Assembly (NCBI GenBank): GCA_023432025.1
Contig: JAEYVE010000281.1
Location: 1-33,984 of the forward strand
Direction: 5' to 3'
Length of the DNA: 33,984 nucleotides
DNA from: Pseudomonadota bacterium
Lineage (GTDB): Bacteria > Myxococcota_A > Polyangia > Polyangiales > Polyangiaceae
Below are positions 22,591 to 30,038 of the stretch, piece by piece (position 1 is the first letter of the stretch; each line of letters starts with the position of its first letter). Under the pieces are notes generated by a model, which was given only the letters and a program-made list of their open reading frames with translations, searched no databases and was not told where the DNA came from. The translations under genes were made by a program, and so were the position numbers.

Positions 22591-23756
22591 GAAACCTCTG
22601 CGATCAAGGTGGAGAGGTACAGGCCTTCGGGGAAAGCGGCGGGTACGGGGTGATCCGGACCTTGGAACACGCGTTCGAGCACACACGCCGAGCGCCCCAG
22701 ATCGCTCGCGCCCAGCGCGAGCGCACGCTCCAGCTCGCTCGTCCCGAGCGCGGCCGAGCACGAGCTCAACGACACGAGCCCCGAGGGACGCGCGGCCTTG
22801 ACCGACGCGCGCGCGATGCGACGAAGGGCCTTTTGCGCGCGCTCGCGCCCAGCGCGGCTCGTGGCGAGCTTGGGCGGATCGCTGACGACGAAGTCCCACT
22901 CCTTGTCGAAGCTCTCCAGCGCCTCCAAGGCGTCGCTGCGGCGGAAGTCGAGCGTGAGGCCGTTTTCTTTTGCCAGCTCTCTCCCGGCGGCGTGCGCCGG
23001 CTCGCTCGAATCCACGCAGAGGACGCGTGACGCCCCACCGCGCGCGGCGGAGAGACCCACCGTGCCCACGTAGCTGTAGGCGTCCAGCACGCTCCGTCCT
23101 CGGGAAAGGTCCTCCACACGGGCGCGCAGCGGGCGCTGGTCGAAGTAAAAGCCGGTCTTTTGAGCCAGGGCGAGCGGGATGGTGAAAGAGAGCCCTCGCT
23201 CGCGGAAGCGAAAGGCGTCGACGGGCTCACCGTCGATCAGGCCGGGCTCTGCCTGGAAGCGTTCGAGGCGCGCGGCGTTCTCGGTCGTGCGATCGATGAT
23301 GCTCTTCGGCGCGAGCACGCGTCGAACCGCCTCCGCCACTGCGTGACGGCGCTGGTACATGCCCACCGTGCCGATCTGCAGCACGACGACGTCGCCGTAG
23401 ACGTCCACGATGAGGCCGGGCACGCCGTCGCCTTCGCCGTGCAGAGCGCGGTAGCCGCTGTTGCTGTCGTTCGGCAGCCCGAAGCGCGCGCGCCGGGCGA
23501 GCGCGGCGCGCAGCCGTTCTTCGAGGAACGTATCGCTGAGTCGAGTCTCGGGATCGCGACTGAAGATGCGCACCGCGATGGCGGAGTGCGCCGAGTAGAG
23601 GCCGCGCCCGAGCACGTTGCCGCGCGGATCCCGCACTTCGACCTCGGCTCCGTTGTCGATGGCGCCACGAACGTTCTCGATGCCTTGCGCGAACACCCAA
23701 GGGTGCCCCGCCCAGACCGGCTGAACGTGGCCGGCCTTCAAAATCACCTGCGTCAC
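22587..23756 (-). CDS. rlmI: RlmI/RlmK-type class I 23S rRNA methyltransferase
   Basis: A 389-residue SAM-dependent methyltransferase. The N-terminal PUA-like domain (about 1-75) has VQPVWAGHPWVFAQGIENV. A central segment follows with YRALHGEGDGVPGLIVDVYG, then the Rossmann domain with TGFYFDQR, VLDAYSYVGTVGLSAARGGA, DFVVSDPPKL and SLSSCSAALG, and the C-terminal DHPVPAAFPEGLYL. These are the hallmarks of RlmI (m5C1962 of 23S rRNA in E. coli). In this genome the exact nucleotide is not proven. GTG start, 134 bp downstream of the HU gene and overlapping the HAD gene by 4 bp. Confidence 0.88.
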   Translation of the reverse strand: MTQVILKAGHVQPVWAGHPWVFAQGIENVRGAIDNGAEVEVRDPRGNVLGRGLYSAHSAIAVRIFSRDPETRLSDTFLEERLRAALARRARFGLPNDSNSGYRALHGEGDGVPGLIVDVYGDVVVLQIGTVGMYQRRHAVAEAVRRVLAPKSIIDRTTENAARLERFQAEPGLIDGEPVDAFRFRERGLSFTIPLALAQKTGFYFDQRPLRARVEDLSRGRSVLDAYSYVGTVGLSAARGGASRVLCVDSSEPAHAAGRELAKENGLTLDFRRSDALEALESFDKEWDFVVSDPPKLATSRAGRERAQKALRRIARASVKAARPSGLVSLSSCSAALGTSELERALALGASDLGRSACVLERVFQGPDHPVPAAFPEGLYLSTLIAEVS

Positions 23757-23843
23757 CGCGTCGACCTACGCCGCCCGGGGCCTCGTGTAAACGTTCGCGG
23801 GCGAGGGTGCTCGGACGACGACGAGGCGAGGACAAACGAGAAA

Positions 23844-23871
23844 TCCCCGGCCTCCAGAAGGAAACCGGGGA
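23844..23871 (-). terminator. Intrinsic terminator of the HU gene
   Basis: Minus-strand arms TCCCCGG and CCGGGGA (23865-23871 and 23844-23850) enclose a 14-nt loop that can form a further 3-bp stem. Immediately after the stem the minus strand reads TTTCTCGTTTG, a U-rich tract. It lies 20 bp past the HU stop and before the methyltransferase gene. Confidence 0.65.
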
Positions 23872-23890
23872 CGACTCGCGAGCCCGAATC

Positions 23891-24199
23891 TCAGACGAGA
23901 TCCTTGAGGGCCTTGAGGGGCGTAGCGCGGACCTTCTTGGTCGCGGGCTTCGCCGGGATCGTCATGGGCTCCTTGGTGAAAGGATTGATGCCCTGGCGCT
24001 CCTTGGTGGCCGCCTTCTTGACGACGCGAAGCTTGACCAGACCCGGCACCACGAACTCGCCGGGGCCGCGCGCACCGAGCTGCTTCTTCACGAGGCCGAA
24101 CACCTCGTCGAAGAGCTTGTTGACGGTCTTCTTGTCCAGATCCGTCGAGTTTGCGAGCTCGGTGATGATCTGAGCCTTCGTCAGTCTCTTGCCTGCCAT
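23891..24199 (-). CDS. hup: HU-family DNA-binding protein
   Basis: A 102-residue histone-like protein. KRLTKAQIITELANSTDLDKKTVNKLFDEVF is the two-helix dimerisation part; FVVPGLVKLRVVKKAATKERQG-INPFTKEPMTIPAKP is the beta-arm, with the intercalating Pro in INPFTKEPM. The tail RATPLKALKDLV is slightly longer than E. coli HU. It bends and compacts DNA as a dimer. It has its own sigma70-like promoter, a strong ribosome site (AGGAGA 8 nt before ATG) and a terminator, so it is monocistronic and probably highly expressed. Confidence 0.93.
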   Translation of the reverse strand: MAGKRLTKAQIITELANSTDLDKKTVNKLFDEVFGLVKKQLGARGPGEFVVPGLVKLRVVKKAATKERQGINPFTKEPMTIPAKPATKKVRATPLKALKDLV

Positions 24200-24288
24200 G
24201 CTTAAATCTCCTGTGAAGTCCTTTTAAAGACGCCGTCTCCCGCCCCGGGATCTCCGCGAGTGCCGCGAAACCGCCAGAGGCACGGCGA

Positions 24289-24317
24289 CGGATATCAAGG
24301 GAAATTGAGCCTTTCAA
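24289..24317 (-). promoter_or_regulatory. Sigma70-like promoter of the HU gene
   Basis: On the minus strand TTGAAA (24312-24317) is separated by exactly 17 bp from TATCCG (24289-24294). This predicts transcription starting near 24283 and an untranslated leader of about 84 nt. A run of A on the minus strand (opposite T at about 24351-24357) lies about 35 bp upstream and could act as an UP element. Confidence 0.5.
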
Positions 24318-24739
24318 GCGGAAAGCGATCCGAGCCAGCGGCGGATCATGCTTTTTTTGTGCGGGAACGGCGATCGCACGAACGAATTCGTCAGCCGTGA
24401 GCTCGACGCGAGCACATTTCTCGGGCTCTACGCAGGCTCTCGGGGTAGCGCATTCGTTAGCAAGACCGTAGGGTTATGCGTCGTCTTGCAGACGTTGCTC
24501 GAAAGGCGAACGGGTGAGATCGACAGCGCTCGTGTGCGTGATGGACGTCTGATTCGCTCGAGCGACGCTCGAAGTGCCTTGACGTGGCGCTGCGTAGTGA
24601 GCGTTCTCCTCCCCTCGAAAACGCATTCGACGGCCCGAACGCAGGGACGCTACGTCCCTTCGGCGCCCGTTTCTCGTCGGGCGTCGGTTGCGGATCTTCG
24701 GCGGGCGCGCCCGTGAGGGCGCGCCATCTCGAGGGACCT
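24318..24739. other. Noncoding region between HU and ybeY
   Basis: About 420 bp with no convincing gene. The open frames (for example on the plus strand from 24348) are Ser/Arg-rich, have no ribosome site and resemble no family. Lower GC than neighbours at its left part. It contains perfect small hairpins GGGACG-CTA-CGTCCC (24644-24658) and GGCGCGCCC-GTGA-GGGCGCGCC (24704-24725); the latter is 15 bp past the ybeY stop. Confidence 0.6.
24704..24725 (-). terminator. Hairpin downstream of ybeY
   Basis: A perfect 9-bp GC-only stem with a 4-nt loop lies just beyond the ybeY stop. There is no U-tract, so it may be a Rho-independent terminator of the atypical kind or simply an RNA-end stabiliser. 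Confidence 0.4.
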
Positions 24740-25189
24740 TCAGCGCGAAGCGGCGCGCACGAGGCGGCGCGTCAGGCGATCCATTTCACGCTTTTCGCTC
24801 GGCGTGCCGTGATCGTAACCGATGAGGTGTCCGATGCCGTGCGCGAGCAAGAAGCGCACTTCGTCGTAGAGCTCTCGCTTGCGCGAGCGCGCCTGACGTT
24901 CGGCGGTGTCGAGGGAGATGACCACGTCGCCGAGCAGCGGCGTGGGGCCGAGCTGCTGGGGGCGCTTTCGATCTCCGAGGTCCTGAGGGAACGAGAGCAC
25001 GTCGGTCGGTTTGTCTTTTCCTCGGTGCTCGCGGTTCAGCTCGTGAATGCGTGCGTCGTCTGTGAGAAGCACGCTGAGCTCGGCGTGCTCGAGCTCGAGC
25101 TCAGCGAGCATTTTCGAGCACAAAGAACGAACGAGGCGTGGCTCGAGGGCGGGGGAGCGGCGCGCGCGGCGCGAGACGAAGACCGGCAC
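24740..25189 (-). CDS. ybeY: YbeY endoribonuclease
   Basis: A 149-residue member of the YbeY family, zinc-dependent RNases needed for 16S rRNA 3'-end maturation and ribosome quality control. Family motifs are LSVLLTDDARIHELNREHRGKDKPTDVLSFP (split here by description: TDD, LN-HRGKD, TDVLSFP), LGDVVIS, and the metal-binding HGIGHLIGYDH. GTG 25189 is chosen because it lies 5 bp after the aldolase stop with AAGGG upstream, and it gives the usual family length. It is cotranscribed with the transaldolase-like gene. No PhoH-like gene, a common partner, is adjacent. Confidence 0.9.
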   Translation of the reverse strand: MPVFVSRRARRSPALEPRLVRSLCSKMLAELELEHAELSVLLTDDARIHELNREHRGKDKPTDVLSFPQDLGDRKRPQQLGPTPLLGDVVISLDTAERQARSRKRELYDEVRFLLAHGIGHLIGYDHGTPSEKREMDRLTRRLVRAASR

Positions 25190-25194
25190 GAATC

Positions 25195-25842
25195 TCAGCC
25201 CTTCGGAATTTTCTTGGCGTCTTCGAGGAAGCGCTCGAGCCCACGTTCGGTGAGCGGGTGCTGCGCCAGCTGGGTGATGACCTTGAACGGGATGGTGCAC
25301 ACGTCCGCGCCGAGCAGCGCTGCTTCCACCACGTGCATCGGGTGACGCACGCTGGCCACCAGGATTTCCGTGTCGAAGTCGTAGTTGCCGTAGATGGTGA
25401 CGAGCTTCGCGATGAGCTCCATGCCCGGCTCGCTCTGGTCGTCGAAGCGGCCCACGAACGGTGACACGTAGGTCGCGCCCGCTTTGGCCGCGAGCAGCGC
25501 CTGGGTCGCCGAGAAGCAGAGCGTCACGTTGGTCTTGATGCCTTCCGCGGTGAACTGACGCACTGCCTTCAGGCCCTCGACGATGAGTGGCACCTTGACC
25601 ACCACGTTCGGGTGAAGCGCCGCGAGCGCGCGGCCTTCGCTCAGGATGCCCGCGCAGTCGGTGGCGAGGACCTCGGCGGAGATGGGGCCATCCACGATGT
25701 CGCAGATTTCGGAGATGACCTGCTGGGTGGGCTTTCCGGCCTTGGCGAGCAAGGAGGGGTTGGTCGTGACACCGTCGATGGCGCCCATGGCGGCGGCTTC
25801 GCGGATTTCGCCCAAGTCTCCAGAGTCGATGAAAATTTTCAC
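25195..25842 (-). CDS. tal: Transaldolase / fructose-6-phosphate aldolase family
   Basis: A 215-residue small transaldolase of the TalC/FSA subfamily, which forms a Schiff base with substrate. The start MKIFIDSGDLGEI is typical (usual form MKFFIDTAN), followed by DGVTTNPSLLAK, HPNVVVKVPLIVEGLKA with the catalytic Lys in VKVP, NVTLCFSATQALLAAKAGATYVSPFVGR and ILVASVRHPMHV. GTG 25842 has AGGAGA 7 nt upstream. The family includes true transaldolases of the pentose-phosphate pathway and fructose-6-phosphate aldolases, which sequence alone does not fully separate. Directly followed by ybeY. Confidence 0.92.
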   Translation of the reverse strand: MKIFIDSGDLGEIREAAAMGAIDGVTTNPSLLAKAGKPTQQVISEICDIVDGPISAEVLATDCAGILSEGRALAALHPNVVVKVPLIVEGLKAVRQFTAEGIKTNVTLCFSATQALLAAKAGATYVSPFVGRFDDQSEPGMELIAKLVTIYGNYDFDTEILVASVRHPMHVVEAALLGADVCTIPFKVITQLAQHPLTERGLERFLEDAKKIPKG

Positions 25843-26066
25843 AACGTGTCTCCTGGTGTCGCCCAAAAAGCCCGAAGGGCGCGCCGTTCCGCGGTCGCTG
25901 TAGCGCATCTGTCGTCAAAAGCGAGTCCCCCTCCGCGGGACCGACGGCTTCCTTTTGTTATTTTGCCGCTCGGGCGCCGGTGGGCCAGCGGTTTACCGTG
26001 CGGCACGGCGCCAGGGGCTTTACTTTCCTAGTCGTGGCCAGACCGTCTCGCCCTCCCGGCTTCGAC

Positions 26067-26612
26067 ATGACCTACCGCCCGCGCGAGGAGGTCTTCGGGC
26101 CGCCGCTCTTGCAGCGCCTCCCGTCGTTCTTGCACGCAGCGCTGGGGGCGGCCGTGGTGCTCACCGTCGTGCTCGTCGAGCGCGGCCCGCATAGCGGGCA
26201 GCTCTACGAGTACATGTTCATGCGCCAGCACATCATCGATGCGCGAACGCTCGCCATCGTCGTCGCGGTGAGCTCCGTGGCCTCGCTCTTACGCACCGGC
26301 ATGCGCGGCGTGAAAGTGCGTAACGACTCGGTGGAGTTTCGTGACGTGGTGTCGAGCGTGTGGCCTCGCGTGCGACGCTACCGTTGGGCTCAAATCGATC
26401 GCATCAGCATCGAGTCTCGCATCATCGTGCTCGAGCTGTGGGACGGCACCTATCAGCCATTGCCGCGCGTGAGTGACCACGAAGGGCTTGCTCGCGTTCT
26501 GGAGCGGCTGGCGCTCGCGCGAGCGATTCCGCTCTCGGGAGGGCGCGGCTTCGACGACTACCCCGAGTCCGTGGACTTTCCCGCCTCCGAAGAGGCCTCC
26601 GAGGAGGCGTGA
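26067..26612 (+). CDS. Small membrane protein with bacterial-PH-like cytoplasmic domain
   Basis: A 181-residue protein of unknown function. Two hydrophobic helices (about 21-39, SFLHAALGAAVVLTVVLVE, and about 61-78, TLAIVVAVSSVASLL) are followed by a soluble region with RNDSVEFRDVVSSVWPRVRRYRWAQIDRISIESRIIVLELWDGTY, the beta-strand pattern plus W-x-x-I-D/I motif seen in bacterial PH-like membrane domains; that assignment is tentative. The C-terminus is acidic. ATG 26067 removes an unlikely basic extension. Its stop overlaps the start of the hydrolase gene (GTGA), so the two are translationally coupled and probably work together. Confidence 0.65.
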   Translation: MTYRPREEVFGPPLLQRLPSFLHAALGAAVVLTVVLVERGPHSGQLYEYMFMRQHIIDARTLAIVVAVSSVASLLRTGMRGVKVRNDSVEFRDVVSSVWPRVRRYRWAQIDRISIESRIIVLELWDGTYQPLPRVSDHEGLARVLERLALARAIPLSGGRGFDDYPESVDFPASEEASEEA

Positions 26613-27907
26613 CCTCGCGCGTCGAGCGCGCGCTCGACGAACGAAGGGCACTCGCTCGGCGCGCGTACTTGGGGCTCGAGCTCGAGCCCGCCGAGGGGGG
26701 CCTCCTGGTGGTGGACGTCGCGAGCGGCGCCGCAGCGGACATTTCGGGGGTGCGCACCGGGGACGTGCTGCTCGCGGTCGATGGTGTGGCGGTCGACCGA
26801 GTGCTTCAGGCCTACGCCGTGATCGGCGCGCTGCGCGTGGGTACGGTGACGCGGCTCACGCTGCGTCGTGGAGAAGAGGTCGTCTTGCGAGAGGCGTTAG
26901 CGAGCGAGATGCCGCTCGAGCCGTTGTCCTCGGGGCGCGTGGTGCTCGACCAAGTCGAGTGGGGCGCCCACCTCTTGCGAGCGGTCTGGACGTTCCCGGA
27001 AGGTCCGGGCCCGTTTCCGGGCGTGTGGCTCCTGCCTGGCGCTACCTGGATCGCCGAGGAGCAGCCCTTGCTGTCGTGGTACCCGACGTTCCGTTTGGTG
27101 GACGAGCTCACGCAGGCCGGGTTCGCGACGCTGCGCGTGGAGCGGAGCGGGCTCGGCGATAGCGAAGGCCCTCCCTGCACGGAGCTGGACCTCGAGAGTG
27201 AGCTCGACGCGTTTCGGGCGGCGCGGCGCCATTTTTTGGCGCGTCGTGAGCTTCTGCCCGAGCGACGCTTTCTCTACGGCCGCAGCTTGGGCGGAATGTT
27301 GGCGCCGCTTTTGGCGCGAGGTGAGCCGTTTGCCGCCGTCGCGGTGTGGGGCACGTCGCCGGGGCCGTGGCACCGCGCCATGCTCGAAGCATCGCGCGCT
27401 CAGTATCAGCTTGCGGGCTACTCGAGAGAGCTCGTGGAGTGCACTTTGTCGCGGCTCCGGGAGCTGCAGGAGCTCGTTTACGTACGTGGGCTCGCGCCGA
27501 GTGAGGTGTACGCGCGCCGCCCCGATCTCGCGGACGTTCAGCCCCAAACGTTCGACCGCACGCACGTGTACGGGCGAAGCCACCGCTACTTTCACCAGCT
27601 CACGCATGCGCCCATCGCCGAAGCGTGGAGCGAGGTGACGTGTCCCGTGCTCGCCCTGCGCGGGACGTCTGACTTCTCGAGCTCCGCGATTGAGCACGAG
27701 CGCATCGCGCGGCTCGCGCCGAACGTGACCGTGGCCGAGGTCCCCGGCCTCGATCACCACATGCACGAGCGCGGGAGCTCCCTCGAGGCGCTCCGGGAGC
27801 CGTGGGGCGGCACCTTTCACCCGAGCGCCGCGCGGCTACTGGCGGAGTTTTTCGCCCACGTCGGCGCTGCTCGGAACGGCGCGGGGCCTCGCTTGGAGAC
27901 GCCGTGA
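26609..27907 (+). CDS. PDZ-alpha/beta-hydrolase fusion
   Basis: A 432-residue protein. Residues about 20-98 form a PDZ domain (YLGLELEP, then VRTGDVLLAVDGVAV and LTLRRGEEVVL). Residues about 115-425 form an alpha/beta-hydrolase with a serine-hydrolase elbow GRSLGG (Ser226), an acidic residue in GTSDFSSS and a His in GLDHHMHERG. No signal peptide is visible, so the protein is probably cytoplasmic, which is unusual for a PDZ protein; membrane attachment could come through the coupled upstream protein. GTG start overlaps that gene. Substrate unknown; peptidase or esterase activity is possible. Confidence 0.75.
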   Translation: MTSRVERALDERRALARRAYLGLELEPAEGGLLVVDVASGAAADISGVRTGDVLLAVDGVAVDRVLQAYAVIGALRVGTVTRLTLRRGEEVVLREALASEMPLEPLSSGRVVLDQVEWGAHLLRAVWTFPEGPGPFPGVWLLPGATWIAEEQPLLSWYPTFRLVDELTQAGFATLRVERSGLGDSEGPPCTELDLESELDAFRAARRHFLARRELLPERRFLYGRSLGGMLAPLLARGEPFAAVAVWGTSPGPWHRAMLEASRAQYQLAGYSRELVECTLSRLRELQELVYVRGLAPSEVYARRPDLADVQPQTFDRTHVYGRSHRYFHQLTHAPIAEAWSEVTCPVLALRGTSDFSSSAIEHERIARLAPNVTVAEVPGLDHHMHERGSSLEALREPWGGTFHPSAARLLAEFFAHVGAARNGAGPRLETP

Positions 27908-28098
27908 GCGAGAAGCGGAGCAAGAAGGCAGCTCGGCGTGCCGCGCGAAAAAGCGTGGCTAAGCGCCACCCGACGCCCCCGTGTCACGCAAAACTCACAG
28001 GCGAATCCGCATCTCGTTTTGGTGCCGAGTTGAAGTGCAATTCGGCTCGGCCTCAAACTTTTGCGCGCAACTCCGGATCCGGGAACACACCGCCGTAA
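27904..28098 (+). CDS. Possible 64-residue basic protein
   Basis: A GTG overlapping the hydrolase stop (GTGA), with GGAG 5 nt upstream, opens a frame starting KRSKKAARRAARKSVAKR and ending SGSGNTPP. The coupled start favours a gene. Against it, the frame runs through a hairpin that looks like the operon terminator (28024-28051), the composition is weak beyond residue 20, and it overlaps the end of the convergent zinc-ribbon gene. I cannot name a family. Confidence 0.2.
   Translation: MSEKRSKKAARRAARKSVAKRHPTPPCHAKLTGESASRFGAELKCNSARPQTFARNSGSGNTPP
28024..28051 (+). terminator. Hairpin terminating the hydrolase operon
   Basis: Arms GCCGAGTTGAA (28024-28034) and TTCGGCTCGGC (28041-28051) form 11 bp with two U-G pairs that are stable only in plus-strand RNA; ACTTTTG follows. 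It ends 2 bp before the stop of the convergent zinc-ribbon gene. Confidence 0.5.
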
Positions 28099-28508
28099 AT
28101 CGGGATCGGAACGAACCCGCCTTCGCCGCCCACGGACTCGCCGCCGGTGCCGATGGTGCCGCCCGTTGCGAGCGCGCCGCCGCTCGACTGTGAGCCACCT
28201 GTGGTTGCGCCGCCCGTGTCGGTGGTGGCTCCGCCGCTGCTCGTGGTGCCGCCGCTGGGGGCTCCGCCCGTGGCTTGCTGCTTGGGCCGCGAGTCGTCTT
28301 CTGCCTCTCCTCCGCACGCCACCACGGTCGCGACACCTGCGACGACGGCAGCCCGCATCGCGAAGGCGGCGCTACGCGAGAGACCTCGTGGGGTTTCCAC
28401 GGGCGTGGGGAGGACGAGCCCCTCGAGAGAAGCCTCACAGAACGGACACGTGGGCTCACTCGAACGCACGTGGCATTGGCAATGGGGGCAAGGGATCAGC
28501 GTTTTCAT
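28053..28508 (-). CDS. Zinc-ribbon membrane protein with Gly/Thr-rich tail
   Basis: A 151-residue protein. The N-terminus has two CxxC knuckles (C7-P-H-C10 and C21-P-F-C24), a zinc ribbon. A hydrophobic span (about 45-66, AAFAMRAAVVAGVATVVACGG) follows, ending in a Cys. Residues about 67-130 are low-complexity (TGG, SGG, GGAT), and the tail is VPIPIYGGVFPDPELRAKV. No enzymatic motif is present. It lies 51 bp downstream of a radical SAM/SPASM gene on the same strand, so it could be that enzyme's substrate or partner, or simply an envelope protein. It resembles the TGG-rich lipoprotein at 6962-7213 only in composition. Confidence 0.7.
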   Translation of the reverse strand: MKTLIPCPHCQCHVRSSEPTCPFCEASLEGLVLPTPVETPRGLSRSAAFAMRAAVVAGVATVVACGGEAEDDSRPKQQATGGAPSGGTTSSGGATTDTGGATTGGSQSSGGALATGGTIGTGGESVGGEGGFVPIPIYGGVFPDPELRAKV

Positions 28509-28559
28509 GGTGGCTCGGCAGTGGTTGGGAACGACGCGGACACGAAGCGCGAAAGAAGG

Positions 28560-29924
28560 TTACGGCGCCGCGGAAGCGTCGGCGCTCTCGCACGGCTCGA
28601 GGACGAGCTCCCACCGCGCGTAGTCGAAGGACTCACCGGGCGCTTCGCTCACGCGAATCAGGCGCTCGCGCAAGCCGCGCTTCGCGTGCGCGAGCGCGCG
28701 GTGGTGGCAGTATGGGTTATTGCCGGGTCGGTCGAAGAACGAAGTCGCCGTCCAAGTGCACCCGGCCTTGCATTCGTCCTTGTAGTAGCAGCTGGCGCAG
28801 AAGCCCCAGAGCTCGGTTCCGTCGCGGTCACGGGTGAAGCGCAGCTCCTTCGAGCGCTCCCAGAGCGCTTCGAGAGAATGATCGCGCACGTTGCCGCCGA
28901 CCCAGCCGCGCGTGGGGAGCGAGGGGCAGCCCTTGATGTCGCCGTTGGCTTCGACGCCGAGGACGTAACGCCCCGCTGGACACGACGCGTTCGACGAGCA
29001 GCGCAGCGCGCCGCGCAAGCGCTGCTCGAAGGGCCCGAAATAGCCCACGTTGTTGCCCGGCAAGAACTTGACGCCGCGCGCGGTGCAGCGGTCGTGCATT
29101 TCGGCGAGCAAGGGAAAGAGAGCGAGCAAATCGTACGGCTGGAGCACCACCTCCGGCTCGTCCGCGGCGCGCCCGGCGGGCACCGTGAGCATGAGCTGCC
29201 AACCGTGACAACCGAGCGACAGCACGCTTTCCAGAATGCCGGGCAGGTGCTCGAGGTTCAGGCGGTTCACCTGGGTGTTCACGGCCACTTGCAGGCCGAG
29301 CGCGCGGCACGCGTCGAGCGCGGCGAGCGCGGCGCGGTACGAGCCGGACACTCCGCGCAAACGATCGTGCGTCGGCTCGTCTCCATCGATGGAAATGGAG
29401 ACGCTCTCCACGCCCGCCGCGGCCATCTGCGAAGCAACCTCAGTCGTCAAACCTCGTCCGCCGCTGACCAAAGCGCAGCTCATTCCCTGCTCACGAACGG
29501 CGCGTACGACGTCCAGGTAGCCCGGGTAGAGGTACGCTTCTCCGCCAATCAAGGTGACCTCGCGCGCGCCGAGCGCCGCCAACTGCGGCACGAGCGCGAG
29601 CGCTTCGTGCAAAGCCAGCTCGTCGGGGCGCTCTCGTCCGGCGCGTGAGCCGCAGTGACGGCAGGCCAAGTCGCAGCGAAGCGTGAGCTCCCACACGACG
29701 TGTACGGGGCGGTGGACTCGGTCGATGGGGCGCGCGCTGTCGGCGAGTGTGACGTGCCGGGCGTGCGATTCCGTCGAAGCCAAGAGCGGCAGCGCTCGTC
29801 GGGGCCGCGGCGCCTCGAGGAGGCGTTCGCGCTCCTGGCTGCTCAGAAGGGATGCGACCGCGAGGACCATGGCGACCAGGATAGGGGTCCGTTCGGACGA
29901 AAAGGGAGGTGCCTCGGCGTTCAT
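28560..29924 (-). CDS. Radical SAM/SPASM-domain enzyme
   Basis: A 454-residue radical SAM protein. The Fe-S cluster site CDLACRHC is at C84, C88, C91, followed by GGEAYLYPGY and SISIDGDEPTHDRLRG. The C-terminal SPASM region has Cys-rich segments CSSNASC, GDIKGCPSLP, CASCYYKDEC and KAGC, ending near NPYCHHRA, expected to hold two auxiliary clusters. Such enzymes mature peptides (RiPPs, sactipeptides, quinohemoprotein subunits) or modify enzymes (anaerobic sulfatase maturases). The N-terminal 70 residues include a hydrophobic stretch and no RRE domain. ATG 29924 is likely; ATG 29870 is a possible alternative. Divergent from glutathione reductase, upstream of the zinc-ribbon gene. Confidence 0.85.
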   Translation of the reverse strand: MNAEAPPFSSERTPILVAMVLAVASLLSSQERERLLEAPRPRRALPLLASTESHARHVTLADSARPIDRVHRPVHVVWELTLRCDLACRHCGSRAGRERPDELALHEALALVPQLAALGAREVTLIGGEAYLYPGYLDVVRAVREQGMSCALVSGGRGLTTEVASQMAAAGVESVSISIDGDEPTHDRLRGVSGSYRAALAALDACRALGLQVAVNTQVNRLNLEHLPGILESVLSLGCHGWQLMLTVPAGRAADEPEVVLQPYDLLALFPLLAEMHDRCTARGVKFLPGNNVGYFGPFEQRLRGALRCSSNASCPAGRYVLGVEANGDIKGCPSLPTRGWVGGNVRDHSLEALWERSKELRFTRDRDGTELWGFCASCYYKDECKAGCTWTATSFFDRPGNNPYCHHRALAHAKRGLRERLIRVSEAPGESFDYARWELVLEPCESADASAAP

Positions 29925-30038
29925 CCCTGGAAAACTCGCCGGCACACGCCGACCCAGCCGGGCTCTTGCGGGTAGCTCATTTTCGCTGACACGCGGCGTG
30001 GCGCTGACCGTGCGCCCATCCGTCGTAGCCTGAAGAAG

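Noticed and set aside
24348..24716. 122-codon plus-strand frame in the HU-ybeY gap
   Set aside because: No ribosome site, Ser/Arg-rich, no family resemblance and no GC bias at third positions.
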